The notes: generated from the sequence alone by a model not told the origin. Shown: positions 1-10,102, numbered from the stretch's first letter. The stretch: DNA of 64,000 nt from Paraburkholderia xenovorans LB400 (GCF_000013645.1 NC_007951.1:1302001-1366000); one strand, 5' to 3'. Translations and numbers: made by a program.

Positions 1-1830
1 TCGAAACAGGACTGGTCGCTCGCGCAGGTGCCGCTGGACGACCCGGCGTCGTTCTCGATCCTGAAGAAAGCGAATACGGTCGCCGTGTTCCAGCTGGAAA
101 GCCGCGGCATGCAGGGCATGCTGAAAGACGCGCAGCCTGACCGCTTCGAGGACATCATCGCGCTGGTCGCGTTGTACCGTCCGGGCCCAATGGACCTGAT
201 CCCGAGCTTCTGCGCGCGTAAGCACGGCCGCGAAGTGGTCGAGTATCCGGATCCGCGCGTCGAACCTGTTCTGAAAGAGACCTACGGCATCATGGTCTAC
301 CAGGAACAGGTGATGCAGATGGCGCAGATCATCGGCGGCTATTCGCTCGGCGGCGCCGACTTGCTGCGCCGCGCGATGGGTAAGAAGAAGGCCGAGGAAA
401 TGGCCCAGCATCGCGAGCTGTTCCGCCAGGGCGCCGCGAAAAACGGGCTGACCGGCGAGAAGGCCGACGAAATCTTCGACTTGATGGAGAAGTTCGCGGG
501 CTACGGCTTCAACAAGTCGCACGCGGCCGCGTATGCGCTGCTCGCGTACTACACCGCATGGCTGAAGGCGCACCATCCCGCGGAATTCATGGCGGCGAAT
601 ATGTCGCTCGCTATGGACGACACGGACAAGGTCAAGATCCTGTTCGAAGACTGCCTCGTGAACAAGATGGCGGTGCTGCCGCCGGACGTCAATCTGTCCG
701 CGTACCGCTTCGAGCCGGTGGCCGAGCCTGACGGCAAGCGTTCGCGAACGATCCGTTACGGCCTCGGTGCAATCAAGGGCAGCGGCCAGAACGCGATCGA
801 AGAAATCCTGCGCGCGCGCGAGGAAGGCCCGTTCATCGACATCTTCGATTTCTGCAACCGGGTCGACCGCCGCATCGTCAATCGCCGTACGGTCGAAGCC
901 TTGATCCGCGCCGGCGCTTTCGACAGCTTGCATGCGAATCGCGCGCAACTGATCGCTTCGGTCTCGCTCGCAATGGAAGCCGCCGAGCAGGCGAGCGCCA
1001 ACGCGCTGCAAGCGGGCCTGTTCGACATGGGCGACGCGCCGTCGCAAGGTCACGAACTGGTCGATGAGCCGGAGTGGCCGGAAAAGAAAAAGCTGCAGGA
1101 AGAGAAGGCCGCACTCGGCTTCTACCTGTCGGGCCATCTGTTCGACGCCTATAAGGACGAAGTGCGCCGCTTCGTGCGCCAGAAGATCGGCGAGCTGAAG
1201 GAAGGGCGCGACAAGCTGGTCGCAGGCGTGATCGCCTCGCTGCGCACGCAGATGACCCAGCGCGGCAAGATGCTGATCGCGCTGCTCGACGACGGCACCG
1301 GCCAGTGCGAAGTCACGGTTTTCAACGAGACGTTCGAAGCGCACAAGCAACTGTTCAAGGAAGACGAACTGCTGGTCGTGCAAGGTCAGGCGCGTAACGA
1401 CGCGTTCACGGGCGGCATCCGTTTCACGGTCGACACGGTCATGGATCTCGGCCGCGCGCGCTGCCGTTATGCGGAGGCCGTGAAGGTGCAGATGAACGGC
1501 AATGCGGACGCGCTGGCCTTGCGTCGTGTGCTCGAAGCGCATAGCGCGGGCAAGGACGAACCGCAGGCGGCAGCGGCGCCGGCGGCTTCATCGCGTGGCG
1601 GAAACGGCGGGGGCAACGGTGGTGGCCGTAACGGAGGCGGCTATGGCGGCGGTGGCCAGCGTCAGACGGTGCAGATCCCGAACGGGCTTGCCGTGCAGGT
1701 GGTTTATCGTAGCCAGAATGCCGAAGGTGAAATGCGTCTGGGCGACGCATGGCGCGTGAAGCCGACCGACGAACTACTCGCGGCGCTGCGCGGCGAGTTT
1801 GCCGGAAGCTCGATCGAGATCGTTTATTGA
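1..1830 (+). CDS. dnaE: DNA polymerase III alpha subunit, C-terminal part (5' end outside window)
   Basis: Replicative DNA polymerase catalytic subunit. The reading frame is open from base 1 and ends with TGA at 1828-1830, so 609 C-terminal residues are visible. They include the end of the palm/fingers region (QPDRFED, ALYRPGP, YQEQVMQMAQ, LLRRAMGKKK, GYGFNKSHAAAYA), a helix-hairpin-helix region, and an OB-fold segment near residues 390-490 (LVAGVIASLRTQ). A Gly/Arg-rich linker of about 30 residues precedes the last 60 residues. The QPDRFED motif carries the acidic residue that matches the third catalytic Asp of the E. coli enzyme. The polymerase PHP domain and the first two catalytic Asp lie upstream of the window. 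Confidence 0.97.
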   Translation, partial: SKQDWSLAQVPLDDPASFSILKKANTVAVFQLESRGMQGMLKDAQPDRFEDIIALVALYRPGPMDLIPSFCARKHGREVVEYPDPRVEPVLKETYGIMVYQEQVMQMAQIIGGYSLGGADLLRRAMGKKKAEEMAQHRELFRQGAAKNGLTGEKADEIFDLMEKFAGYGFNKSHAAAYALLAYYTAWLKAHHPAEFMAANMSLAMDDTDKVKILFEDCLVNKMAVLPPDVNLSAYRFEPVAEPDGKRSRTIRYGLGAIKGSGQNAIEEILRAREEGPFIDIFDFCNRVDRRIVNRRTVEALIRAGAFDSLHANRAQLIASVSLAMEAAEQASANALQAGLFDMGDAPSQGHELVDEPEWPEKKKLQEEKAALGFYLSGHLFDAYKDEVRRFVRQKIGELKEGRDKLVAGVIASLRTQMTQRGKMLIALLDDGTGQCEVTVFNETFEAHKQLFKEDELLVVQGQARNDAFTGGIRFTVDTVMDLGRARCRYAEAVKVQMNGNADALALRRVLEAHSAGKDEPQAAAAPAASSRGGNGGGNGGGRNGGGYGGGGQRQTVQIPNGLAVQVVYRSQNAEGEMRLGDAWRVKPTDELLAALRGEFAGSSIEIVY

Positions 1831-1835
1831 CGTTG

Positions 1836-1870
1836 CGGGTTTGTCCGCGCCGTTGGCGCGGACAAACCCG
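1836..1870 (+). terminator. Perfect 16-bp hairpin after dnaE
   Basis: Arm CGGGTTTGTCCGCGCC (1836-1851), loop GTT, perfect complementary arm (1855-1870). It starts 5 bases after the dnaE stop and lies between dnaE and the converging glycosyltransferase gene. No T-run follows on either strand, so it is a stable 3' hairpin and a probable but not canonical bidirectional terminator. Confidence 0.6.
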
Positions 1871-1922
1871 AGCCGACAACCTGCCTGTCATTCAGGCATT
1901 AGGCATCCACGCATTCAGGCAT

Positions 1923-2684
1923 TCAGCGCCGCGCCTTCTCTCCCAGGCGCGCCAGCTTCAAAAACCGGTAATACACCGTCTCCGCATTGAACACCGCGAT
2001 CATGAAACCGGCGCGGCCGTCCAGAAAACCACGCCGCAGCACATAAGTCCGCACGAACGCCCACGCGCCGCGTCCGAGCGCCTTGCCGAAGCTGCCTCGC
2101 TGACCCGCCGCGTGACGTTGCTGGGCGCCCGCTGTCGAATAGGCGTCGAGCTTGCGCAACACGCCTTCGAAGTCCTCGTACGAGTAGTGCATCAGCTTGC
2201 CGGCGAGGCGTTGCGCCGGCGTGTCGAACACCAGCCGTTCGTGAACCAGGTCGTCGGAGAAACGCGCGGCGCCGCGTTTGAAGAGGCGTGGAATCCAGTC
2301 CGGATACCAGCCGCTGTGATGGATCCAGTGCCCGCAAAAGCTCGACAACCGATCCACCGCATAAACTTCGGCGGCGGGGGCGGCCAGCGCGGCGCGGATC
2401 GCAGACGCGAGTTCCGGCGAGACGATTTCGTCGGCGTCGAGCGAAAGAATCCAGTTGGTGCCGAGCGCGTCCACCGCGCGATTCTTTTGCGGGCCGAAGC
2501 CCGGCCAGTCGGTCTGTTCGATTACGCGCGCGCCGTGCGAGCGGGCAATGTCCGCGGTGCCGTCGGTGCTGCCGCCGTCGATTACCACGATCTGATCGGC
2601 GAAGGCCACGGCTTGCAGGCATTCAGCCAGCCGCGCCGCCGCGTTTTTAGTGATGATGGCGACGCCGAGGGTGGTTTCTTGCAT
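1923..2684 (-). CDS. Glycosyltransferase family 2 (WaaE/KdtX-like, LPS core)
   Basis: A 253-residue inverting GT-A transferase. The N-terminus carries the family pattern GVAIITKNAAARL, then VVIDGGSTDGTADIA and GPQKNRAVD, and the metal-binding acidic motif LSLDADE near residue 90. The C-terminus is basic with no clear membrane segment, as in core-oligosaccharide glucosyltransferases of the WaaE/KdtX type. I chose the Met at 2682-2684 because homologues begin just before this motif; the open frame runs 49 codons further but that part looks non-coding. It sits head to head with msbA, so a role in lipid A-core assembly is a reasonable inference. The exact sugar cannot be read from sequence. Confidence 0.85.
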   Translation of the reverse strand: MQETTLGVAIITKNAAARLAECLQAVAFADQIVVIDGGSTDGTADIARSHGARVIEQTDWPGFGPQKNRAVDALGTNWILSLDADEIVSPELASAIRAALAAPAAEVYAVDRLSSFCGHWIHHSGWYPDWIPRLFKRGAARFSDDLVHERLVFDTPAQRLAGKLMHYSYEDFEGVLRKLDAYSTAGAQQRHAAGQRGSFGKALGRGAWAFVRTYVLRRGFLDGRAGFMIAVFNAETVYYRFLKLARLGEKARR

Positions 2685-2770
2685 ACCTGAATAGCGTGGA
2701 GGGCAAAATGACGGAATGCTTCGCGCCAGCGGCCGGCGCCGGGCGCATTGCAGACGCGCGATGGCGCAAG

Positions 2771-2811
2771 CGAATCCGCACAAACGAATCTGCACAAGCG
2801 AGTTGCACAAG
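2771..2811. repeat. Three imperfect 13-14-bp direct repeats in the divergent msbA region
   Basis: Units CGAATCCGCACAAA (2771-2784), CGAATCTGCACAAG (2785-2798) and CGAGTTGCACAAG (2799-2811) follow each other without spacer, in the 254-bp region between the GT2 gene and msbA. Possible regulator-binding iterons; no function is known to me. Confidence 0.6.
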
Positions 2812-2938
2812 TATACACAGCCGATCCCCAACCGCCGACGCCCATCCCCAACCGTTTACAATGGCTCTTTTTTGATATTCCGCACGGCATGCATTCCGTC
2901 CGCCGCGCGGTTGCCGCCCCGCATTCTCAGAGGATTCC

Positions 2939-4732
2939 TTGAGCGCGAAGCCAACGTTAAGCAAACCCATCGGTTCAGGTGAGGCGTCGTCGCCCGCCGT
3001 CGTCTTTCGACGTTTGTGGCCGTACATCAAGCCGCTGATCTGGGTCCTGATTGGCGCGATCGTCGCAATGGCCGTCAGCGCCGCGACCGACGCCGCGATC
3101 CCCGCGCTGCTCAAGCCTTTGCTGGACAAGGGTTTCGGCGCGCATGCCAACGACAGGGCCAAGTGGTTCGTGCCGGCCGCGGTGATTGGCCTCGCATTGA
3201 TTCGCAGCCTGTCGCAATACGCGTCCGGGTATCTGCTTGCCTACGTGACGAACAAGATCCTGCTCGACCTGCGCCTGAAGATGTTCGACCGCATGATTCA
3301 CACGAGCGTCGCGTTCTTCCAGCGCGAAACCGCGAGTACGGTGATCAACGCGATCGTGTTCGAGGTGAACCAGATTCTCAACGTGCTGCTGAGCGTGCTG
3401 GTCACGCTGGTGCGCGATTCGCTGACCGTGGTTTTCCTGCTCGGCTATCTGTTCTATCTGAACTGGCGTTTGACGCTGATCGTCGCGGTGCTGCTGCCGG
3501 CGATCGGCTGGCTGGTCGGCAAGATCAACCGCCGGCTGCGCCGCCTGAACCGCGAGCATCAACTGCTGACCAATGAGCTGTCGTACATCGTCGAAGAGTC
3601 GGTGGGCGGCTACAAGGTCGTCAAGGTCCACAACGGCGAACAGTACGAGATGGACCGCTTCGAGTCGATGAGCAAGCGTCTGCGCGGCTATGCCATGCGC
3701 ATGACGGTGTCCGGTGGTCTCGCGCAGCCGTTGACGCAGTTCCTCGCGTCGATCGCGCTCGCGGTGGTGATCACGATCGCGGTGGTGCAGTCGTCGTCGG
3801 ATCAGACCACGGTGGGTGGGTTCGTCGCGTTCGTCACGTCGATGCTGCTCATCATCTCGCCGCTCAAGCACCTGATGGACGTGAACCAGCCGCTGCAGCG
3901 CGGCATGACGGCGTGCGAAATGATCTTCGGCCTGATCGACGAACCGTCCGAGCCGGAAGGCGGCGGCAAACCGCTCGAACGCGCGCACGGCGCGGTGGAA
4001 TTCCGCGACGTCTCGTTCGTGTATAGCGGCAACGCCACGCACAACCGCCACACGCTCGACCAGATCTCGTTCAGGGTGGCGCCGGGCGAAATGATCGCGC
4101 TCGCGGGCCCGTCGGGTAGCGGCAAGACCACGCTGGTGAATCTGCTGCCGCGCTTTTTCGATCCGACCGGCGGCCAGATTCTGGTCGACGGCGTGGCGAT
4201 CCCCGAATACGATCTGCACGCGCTGCGCAGCCAGATCGCGATGGTGAGCCAGGACGTGGTGCTGTTCAACGACACGGTCGCCAATAACGTCGCGTACGGG
4301 CAGACCGCCGACGCCGGCAAGGTCAAGGCGGCCCTGCGCGCGGCCAACCTGTGGGACACCGTCGAGGCCATGCCGAAGGGCATCGAGACGCTGGTCGGCG
4401 ACAACGGCATGATGCTCTCGGGCGGCCAGCGGCAGCGTCTCGCGATCGCGCGCGCGATCTACAAGGACGCGCCGATCCTGATCCTCGACGAAGCGACGTC
4501 GGCGCTGGACTCGGAATCCGAACGCCACGTGCAGGCCGCGCTGGAAACGCTGATGAAGGGCCGCACGACCCTGGTCATCGCGCACCGGCTGTCGACCATC
4601 GAGCGCGCCGACCGGATACTGGTGATGGAAGCGGGGCGGATCGTCGAGAGCGGCAGTCATCGCGAACTGCTGGCGCAAGACGGGCTGTACGCGCATCTGC
4701 ACCGCATCCAGTTCCAGCAGAGCGCGGCGTAA
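2939..4732 (+). CDS. msbA: Lipid A export ABC transporter, fused permease/ATPase
   Basis: Inner-membrane flippase that moves core-lipid A across the cytoplasmic membrane. It has 597 residues, the usual MsbA length. The N-terminal half has six hydrophobic segments (for example GALVAMAV-type stretch near residues 35-55 and [17 protein letters not shown]). The ATPase half has Walker [11 protein letters not shown] near residue 390, the signature LSGGQRQR near 493 and Walker [13 protein letters not shown] near 512. The start is TTG at 2939, preceded by AGAGGA at 2929-2934. It opens the plus-strand LPS block. Confidence 0.95.
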   Translation: MSAKPTLSKPIGSGEASSPAVVFRRLWPYIKPLIWVLIGAIVAMAVSAATDAAIPALLKPLLDKGFGAHANDRAKWFVPAAVIGLALIRSLSQYASGYLLAYVTNKILLDLRLKMFDRMIHTSVAFFQRETASTVINAIVFEVNQILNVLLSVLVTLVRDSLTVVFLLGYLFYLNWRLTLIVAVLLPAIGWLVGKINRRLRRLNREHQLLTNELSYIVEESVGGYKVVKVHNGEQYEMDRFESMSKRLRGYAMRMTVSGGLAQPLTQFLASIALAVVITIAVVQSSSDQTTVGGFVAFVTSMLLIISPLKHLMDVNQPLQRGMTACEMIFGLIDEPSEPEGGGKPLERAHGAVEFRDVSFVYSGNATHNRHTLDQISFRVAPGEMIALAGPSGSGKTTLVNLLPRFFDPTGGQILVDGVAIPEYDLHALRSQIAMVSQDVVLFNDTVANNVAYGQTADAGKVKAALRAANLWDTVEAMPKGIETLVGDNGMMLSGGQRQRLAIARAIYKDAPILILDEATSALDSESERHVQAALETLMKGRTTLVIAHRLSTIERADRILVMEAGRIVESGSHRELLAQDGLYAHLHRIQFQQSAA

Positions 4733-4844
4733 CGCGCACGACACGACACCACACGTCAATCGGTCCATTCACGCGGTCCGCCAACCCGGACCGCGCACGA
4801 CTCATCCCTTAACATTTGACGAGGCGCTGGCGCGCGCTGTCTGA

Positions 4845-5921
4845 ATGAAGAAACTTGGACTCTCCAGCAACGCCCTGCAACACAGCGGCGGTCTCGAGCG
4901 CTACGCAATGGACCTGGTGCGCGGCCTCGCGGCGCGCGGCGTCGAGCCGGCTTTCTTTGCGCGCCGTTTCGATGCGTCGCTGCCCGAATACGGGATGGTC
5001 GAGCCGCATCGCATCAACGTCGCGTTTCTGCCGGGCAAGCTGCGCGACCGCTGGTTTTCATGGCGGCTGCGCGCGGCACGGCGCGCGGCGCATGTCGATG
5101 TGCTGATCGGCTGCAACCGCGTCGACTCATCGGATGTGGCGATTTGCGGCGGCACGCATCTCGGCTTCCTGCGGGCGACGGGGCGCGCGCAGAAGCGTGC
5201 GGACCGCTGGCAGATTGCGCTGGAGCGCCGCCAGTACGAGCGCTCGAAAATCGTGGTCGCGCACTCGCAGTTGATGCATGACGAACTGCGCGAACTGTAC
5301 GGTGTGGACGACGCGAAGATCCGCGTGCTGTATCCGCCCGTGGACGGCACGCGTTTCGCGCCGACGGATGCCGCGACGCGCGCCGCCTTGCGCCACAAGT
5401 ACGGTTTCGCCGCTGACGAGATCGTCCTGCTGTTTCCGTCGAGCAGCCATGAACGCAAGGGTTTGCCGCTCATCGAAGCCGCGCTGCGCGACACGGCGCT
5501 GCCCGTGGTCGTGGCGGTGGCCGGCCGCCCGCCCGCGCGCACGTCCGCGCGGCTGCGCTATATCGGCTATGTGAAAGAGCTCGCGGAGTGCTACCAGGCC
5601 GCCGACTTCACGATTCTCGCGTCGACGTATGAGCCGTTCGGGCTGGTCGGCATCGAATCGGTGATGTGCGGCACGCCGGTCATTTTCCCGTCGACCATTG
5701 GCTGCTGCGATGCGATCGCCCCGCATGCGAAATTCGTTTTCGCGCCGGACGACGCAGCCGGTCTGCATGCCGCCGTCGAGCGGGCGGCGCGGGAGCACAG
5801 CGCCGGCACGCGTCGCACGCCGGCCGAACTGGCGCGCGACGCGGTGCTTTACGACCCCGGCGTGGCCGCGCACGTGGACGCGCTGCTGAGGCTGGCCGGC
5901 GACCTCGACAGCGCCCGTTAG
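4845..5921 (+). CDS. Glycosyltransferase family 4 (LPS core, WaaG-like)
   Basis: A 358-residue GT-B retaining transferase. The N-terminal acceptor domain begins MKKLGLSSNALQHSGGLERY, with the Gly-Gly-x-Glu pattern of GT4 enzymes. The donor domain carries the E-x7-E motif EPFGLVGIES at about residues 266-275, followed by GTPVI. The start ATG at 4845 follows the window-unique gap after msbA by 112 bases. Position between msbA and an O-antigen ligase-like gene points to core-oligosaccharide synthesis; the substrate is not deducible. Confidence 0.87.
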   Translation: MKKLGLSSNALQHSGGLERYAMDLVRGLAARGVEPAFFARRFDASLPEYGMVEPHRINVAFLPGKLRDRWFSWRLRAARRAAHVDVLIGCNRVDSSDVAICGGTHLGFLRATGRAQKRADRWQIALERRQYERSKIVVAHSQLMHDELRELYGVDDAKIRVLYPPVDGTRFAPTDAATRAALRHKYGFAADEIVLLFPSSSHERKGLPLIEAALRDTALPVVVAVAGRPPARTSARLRYIGYVKELAECYQAADFTILASTYEPFGLVGIESVMCGTPVIFPSTIGCCDAIAPHAKFVFAPDDAAGLHAAVERAAREHSAGTRRTPAELARDAVLYDPGVAAHVDALLRLAGDLDSAR

Positions 5922-6276
5922 GGACTCGCCGCACCCTTGCTGCAGAAGGGGCGAGCGGGTTTCCTGGCGCGGTTTGCGCGTCGTTCCGTGGCAGGGCCAC
6001 ATGTTATAATTTTGAGTTATCAGCGCTCGAACTCGCGAACCCGATTCGAGCCGAACACCCACTTATTTCATCGAGCTTTCCATGCCGGCCTGGACAGGCG
6101 GCGGGCCACAGGCGTCGCATCCCGAGTCGCGCCAGTCCGTCGTGACGGGGCTGTAGCGGCTGCACTGGAGGCCTTCGGGAAGAATACCGCTGGAGATTGT
6201 GCATGGCGAACGCGACCTCGCGCCGGGTAACGGCGTACAGCAAGATCGCGGCGGGGACAAACGCGCCGATGAGCCC
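5922..6276 (+). other. 355-base gap between two LPS glycosyltransferase genes
   Basis: No convincing complete gene. The frame of the next gene is open back to a TAG at about 6153-6155, so an upstream GTG start at 6199 is possible. A 24-codon ATG ORF (6082 onward) ends at that TAG but has no good ribosome-binding site. The notable element is the extended -10 at 6002-6010, listed separately. Confidence 0.5.
6002..6010 (+). promoter_or_regulatory. Extended -10 promoter element for the GT9-ligase-GT4 unit
   Basis: TGTTATAAT gives a perfect TATAAT at 6005-6010 with the TGn extension at 6002-6004. No good -35 is seen at 16-18 bp, which is tolerated with an extended -10. Transcription would start near 6017 and give a leader of about 260 bases. 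Confidence 0.55.
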
Positions 6277-7404
6277 ATGAGTCGGCTTGCCGGGCGTCTT
6301 CGTATTTTTGCGCGGGCCATTCCGCGACTGCTGATCAAGCCATTGCGCCGCGAGCCGCGGCACCCGCGCCGTATCCTGATTGCGCACCACCTGTTGCTTG
6401 GCGACACGCTGCTGCTCACGCCGCTGCTCGCCAAGCTGCGCGCACAATATCCGCAAGCTCAGATCGTTCTCGCCTGTCCGAAGGCGATTGTGCCGCTGTA
6501 TGCCGGCCGGCCTTTCGGTGTCGCGGCGTTGCCGTTCGATCCGCGTGATCCGCAGTCGGTGCGGGACGTTCTGCTTTCCGGACCTTACGACCTCGGCATG
6601 GTGCTCGGCGACAATCGTCACAGCTGGCTCGCGCTGGGCGCGGGCTGCCGCTGGATCGTCGGACACGCGGGCGACGAGCCGGCCTGGAAGAACTGGCCGC
6701 TCAACCGGAGCGTGCCGTATCCCGCTGCGCCGGCGGCCTGGGCCGACCTCGCCGCGGAACTGATCGAGGGACCGCCGCCGCGTGCTTACCGGCCTGCCGA
6801 TTGGTCCGCGCCGCAGCATGCGGCTTTGCCCGAGGCATCGCAGCTCGCGAAACCTTATGTGGTGCTTCATCCGGGCGCGAGCACGCGTGTCAAGCGCTGG
6901 CCCAACGCGCGCTGGCGCGAACTCGCGCAACGCGTGGAAGCGCTCGGCTATCTGCCGGTCTGGACTGGCGGTCCGGGTGAAGCCGAACTGATTCGCGAGA
7001 TCGACCCTGACCTTCGTCATCCGAACCTGGCGGCGCGGCTCGGCCTCGGCGAGCTGTGGCATCTGTTTGCCGGCGCGCAAGCCGTGGTTTGTCCCGATAC
7101 CGGCGTCGCGCATCTGGGGCGTCTGATCGGGGTGCCCACCGTCGTGCTGTTCGGCCCCGGCAATGCCTCGATCCACGGGGCGGGGCGCTACTGGCGCGAG
7201 GTGCCGTTCGTGCCCATTACGATCGCGGAGATGCCGTGCCGCGATCAGCCGTTTATTTTCCGCCGCAAGGTAGCATGGGTGCGGCGCTGTGATCGCAACG
7301 AGACGACCTGCGTCGCATGGCGCGGCGACCATGCCGACTGCATGGGCCGGCTGTCCGTGGAGTCGGTGTACAACGCATTGCAAAATGTTCTGGTGAAAGT
7401 GTAA
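6277..7404 (+). CDS. Glycosyltransferase family 9 (heptosyltransferase-like)
   Basis: A 375-residue GT-B transferase of the ADP-heptose:LPS heptosyltransferase family. The N-terminal domain has RRILIAHHLLLGDTLLLTPL, and the donor domain has VVLHPGASTRVKRWP and VVCPDTGVAHLGRLIGVPT followed by VLFGPG. These are the hallmark GT9 motifs. I prefer the ATG at 6277 (MSRLAGRL); an in-frame GTG at 6199 would add 26 residues without family similarity. The stop overlaps the next start by one base (TAATG), indicating translational coupling with the ligase gene. Confidence 0.88.
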   Translation: MSRLAGRLRIFARAIPRLLIKPLRREPRHPRRILIAHHLLLGDTLLLTPLLAKLRAQYPQAQIVLACPKAIVPLYAGRPFGVAALPFDPRDPQSVRDVLLSGPYDLGMVLGDNRHSWLALGAGCRWIVGHAGDEPAWKNWPLNRSVPYPAAPAAWADLAAELIEGPPPRAYRPADWSAPQHAALPEASQLAKPYVVLHPGASTRVKRWPNARWRELAQRVEALGYLPVWTGGPGEAELIREIDPDLRHPNLAARLGLGELWHLFAGAQAVVCPDTGVAHLGRLIGVPTVVLFGPGNASIHGAGRYWREVPFVPITIAEMPCRDQPFIFRRKVAWVRRCDRNETTCVAWRGDHADCMGRLSVESVYNALQNVLVKV

Positions 7405-8750
7405 TGACTCACACGGCTGCGCGAGTGGAGCGCGTGTTATGGGTTGCGTGTCCCGTCATTCTGTTCGTGGTGATGTTCGGCCACATGACGGCGCTCGTCT
7501 TCAATGCGCTGGCCCTGATGGCGCTCGGCGTGGCGGCGGCCGCCTGTTCGGCCGCTCGGCCATCGCTATGGCGCTGGCCGCTGGTGCTGCCCATCGCGGG
7601 CTGGGCCGGCTGGAGCCTCGCCTCGGTCGCGTGGTCCATGTATCCGATGGTCAGTCTGCACGCATGGTGCGACGAGGTGCTTTATCCGCTGGTGTCGTTC
7701 TGGGGCTTCTGGCTGTTCGGTACCCAGCTGCGGCGGCCGGCGCCCGTCGTGCTCGTCAACTGGTTCGCCTGCCTCGCGCTCGCCGCGATCAGCGCGCTTT
7801 ATTGGGGGCATCTGCAACCGCCCACCGCCAATACCTTTCCGTTGCATTTCTATAACCGCGTCGGTCACACCAGCACGCTTGCCGTGTTTGCCATGCCGCT
7901 CTTCGCGGGCTTCATGCTGCGGCCGCGTTGGCGCGTGATCGGCGCAAGCGGCATCGCGCTGTGCCTGTTCATCGGACTGGCCACGCTCAACCGGTTTTTC
8001 TGGCCGGCGGCCGCCGTCACGCTTCTGATCGCACTGTTCCCGCTCTACCGGCGGCGCCTGTTGCTGGCGATGCTGGTCGTTGCCGTGATCGGCGCGGCCG
8101 GCGTCGGCACGCTCGAGTTCAGCTCCCGTTTGCGCACGGCCGGCACCGTGCCCGCCGCCACGCAGCCGCGCGACCTCGCCATCGACGGTCATCAGGTCTA
8201 CGTGCCGGGCTCGCTGTCCGCAATCGGCGACACGGTATCGGCCGACACGCGTCCGAAGCTGTGGGCGTTCTATGTCGGCGAAGCCGAACGCCACAAGTGG
8301 GTCGGGGTGGGCTTCGGCAAGCCGTTGCCGGGTATCGTCTATCGCGGCGAAATGCCGGCCAGTTTGCTGGCCGTCGAGCCGCAAGCGCTGACGCACGCGC
8401 ATAACCTGTTCATCAACACGTGGCTGCAGACGGGCTTCATCGGCGTCGTGCTGCAGACTGTACTCCTGCTGTGCCTCGCGGGGCGTTTCTGGCGGCTGCG
8501 GCGGGTCGACCCCTGGCTGTGCGCGGCGGGCGTGGCGCTGGTGGCGGGCATGATCGCGAAAAATACGACCGACGATTTCATGTGGCAAACCACCATGCTC
8601 GCGTTCTGGGCTTTTGCGGGCCTGTTGCTGGGCTGCGCAGAGCAGGCCGGTGCAGCAGGCGAGGCGCCGCTCGCGGCGGTGCGAAGCAGAACCACGGTAT
8701 TGCGCAGCGAACAGCGCCGTGAAGCGCCGACCACACAGTTGGGCGAATGA
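7404..8750 (+). CDS. O-antigen ligase/polymerase family membrane protein (WaaL-like)
   Basis: A 448-residue multi-span membrane protein with about ten to twelve hydrophobic segments. A large periplasmic loop lies at about residues 235-330, followed by ALTHAHNLFINTWLQTGF. The HAHN motif at the end of the big loop matches the conserved His of the Wzy_C/WaaL family, which attaches O-antigen to core-lipid A at the periplasmic face. The start is fixed by overlap with the preceding stop (TAATG) and the stop overlaps the next start (ATGA). WaaL and Wzy cannot be separated by motif alone; the core cluster context favours ligase. Confidence 0.82.
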   Translation: MTHTAARVERVLWVACPVILFVVMFGHMTALVFNALALMALGVAAAACSAARPSLWRWPLVLPIAGWAGWSLASVAWSMYPMVSLHAWCDEVLYPLVSFWGFWLFGTQLRRPAPVVLVNWFACLALAAISALYWGHLQPPTANTFPLHFYNRVGHTSTLAVFAMPLFAGFMLRPRWRVIGASGIALCLFIGLATLNRFFWPAAAVTLLIALFPLYRRRLLLAMLVVAVIGAAGVGTLEFSSRLRTAGTVPAATQPRDLAIDGHQVYVPGSLSAIGDTVSADTRPKLWAFYVGEAERHKWVGVGFGKPLPGIVYRGEMPASLLAVEPQALTHAHNLFINTWLQTGFIGVVLQTVLLLCLAGRFWRLRRVDPWLCAAGVALVAGMIAKNTTDDFMWQTTMLAFWAFAGLLLGCAEQAGAAGEAPLAAVRSRTTVLRSEQRREAPTTQLGE

Positions 8751-10006
8751 GCACGGTGACGAACGCAACCCCGCCCCCTCCTCGAGCCGCCCGCGCTCCG
8801 CTGCGTATCCTGTTTCATATCAACGATTTCGGCAAAGGCGGCACCGAGACCGCGCTTCTGGCATGGCTGAAAACGCTCGACCGGCGGTGCTTTGCGCCGA
8901 GCCTGTCAGTGGCGTATCCGACCGACGACCTGACGTTCTGGCGCGCGCAGTCGATTCCCGACGACGTGCCCGTCCATGTGCTTGCCGCGTCGAAATGGAT
9001 GTATGCGCTTCATCAGGCGGCGCGCCGGCGCAAACTGGGCACGGGCGCGAAGTTATGGCACAAGCTGCTGACCTATGGCGCGATCAGGCCGCTCGCGGCG
9101 CTGCGTTTGCGGCGTCTCGCGAAGCAGCACGATCTGATCTGCGACTTCGATTTTTCGCTGCGTCATGTGGCGGGAAGCGGCAATGTGCCCTGGTTCGGCG
9201 TGAGCCATTTCAGCCTCGCAGCACGGCTCGGCGGCAAGAGCGAGCGCTACGTCGCCCGGCGGGTCAGGCACTATTCGCGTTACTCGGCGATCGCCGTGCT
9301 GACCCCGGCCATGCTGCGCGAAGCGCAGGCGCTCTTTTCGGCAGGCGGTCCGGATATTGTCGAGTTGCCGAATGTGATCGACGTCGATGCGCTGCGGCGT
9401 GCGGCGCGCGCGCCGATCGAACGTCCGGCGGAGTCGTTTATCGTTTCGGTGGCGCGTCTGGACGAAGGTCAGAAGGACCACAAGACGCTGCTGCGAGCCT
9501 ACGCGCAGGTACGCGAGCGCGGCCGCTGCAAGGCGGCGCTCGTCCTGATCGGCGAGGGGCGGGACCGGCGCGAGCTCGAACAGCTCGCCGACGAACTCGG
9601 AATCGGCGCAGCGGTGCATTTTCTGGGCTTCTGCGCAAATCCATCACCCTATATCCGGCAGGCGGAACTGCTGGTGTTGAGCAGCCGCTACGAGGGTTTC
9701 GGCATGGTGCTCGGCGAGGCGATGGCGCTCGGCACGCCGGTATTGTCGGCGGATTGTCCGACGGGCCCACGGGATCTGCTGGAGGACGGCAAGGCCGGCC
9801 TGCTGGTGCCGGTCGGCGACGTGGACGCGATGGCGCGGGCCATCGAACGGCTGCTGACGGACACGGAGCTGCGCCGCAGTCTCGTGCAGGCGGCGCTGCA
9901 AAAGATCGAAACGTTCACGCCCGCCAGAGCCAATCAGCGCATGCTGGAACTGGCGGCGAACATTTCGGCGAAGCACGGCTTGCCCGCCGCGCAGATGCCG
10001 CGCTGA
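8747..10006 (+). CDS. Glycosyltransferase family 4
   Basis: A 419-residue GT-B transferase. It starts in an ATGA overlap with the ligase-like gene, so the two are co-translated. The N-terminal domain has LRILFHINDFGKGGTETALL (Gly-rich acceptor loop). The donor domain has the E-x7-E motif YEGFGMVLGEAMALGTPVL at about residues 314-332 and an SADCPTGPRDLL stretch typical of GalNAc/Glc transferases of this family. It is the last gene of the LPS block; a role in core or O-chain synthesis is inferred from position. Confidence 0.87.
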   Translation: MSTVTNATPPPPRAARAPLRILFHINDFGKGGTETALLAWLKTLDRRCFAPSLSVAYPTDDLTFWRAQSIPDDVPVHVLAASKWMYALHQAARRRKLGTGAKLWHKLLTYGAIRPLAALRLRRLAKQHDLICDFDFSLRHVAGSGNVPWFGVSHFSLAARLGGKSERYVARRVRHYSRYSAIAVLTPAMLREAQALFSAGGPDIVELPNVIDVDALRRAARAPIERPAESFIVSVARLDEGQKDHKTLLRAYAQVRERGRCKAALVLIGEGRDRRELEQLADELGIGAAVHFLGFCANPSPYIRQAELLVLSSRYEGFGMVLGEAMALGTPVLSADCPTGPRDLLEDGKAGLLVPVGDVDAMARAIERLLTDTELRRSLVQAALQKIETFTPARANQRMLELAANISAKHGLPAAQMPR

Positions 10007-10102
10007 ACCGCGAACCGGGCCGCCCGCACACATTGCGTTGCGCATTTCGACCAAAGACGACGCGCCGGGCGCGCAAACCTCAAGCTGAATCGCGAACCGG
10101 AT

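Noticed and set aside
2975..4768. A 597-codon minus-strand frame
   Set aside because: Exact antisense of msbA, which has clear ABC motifs on the plus strand.
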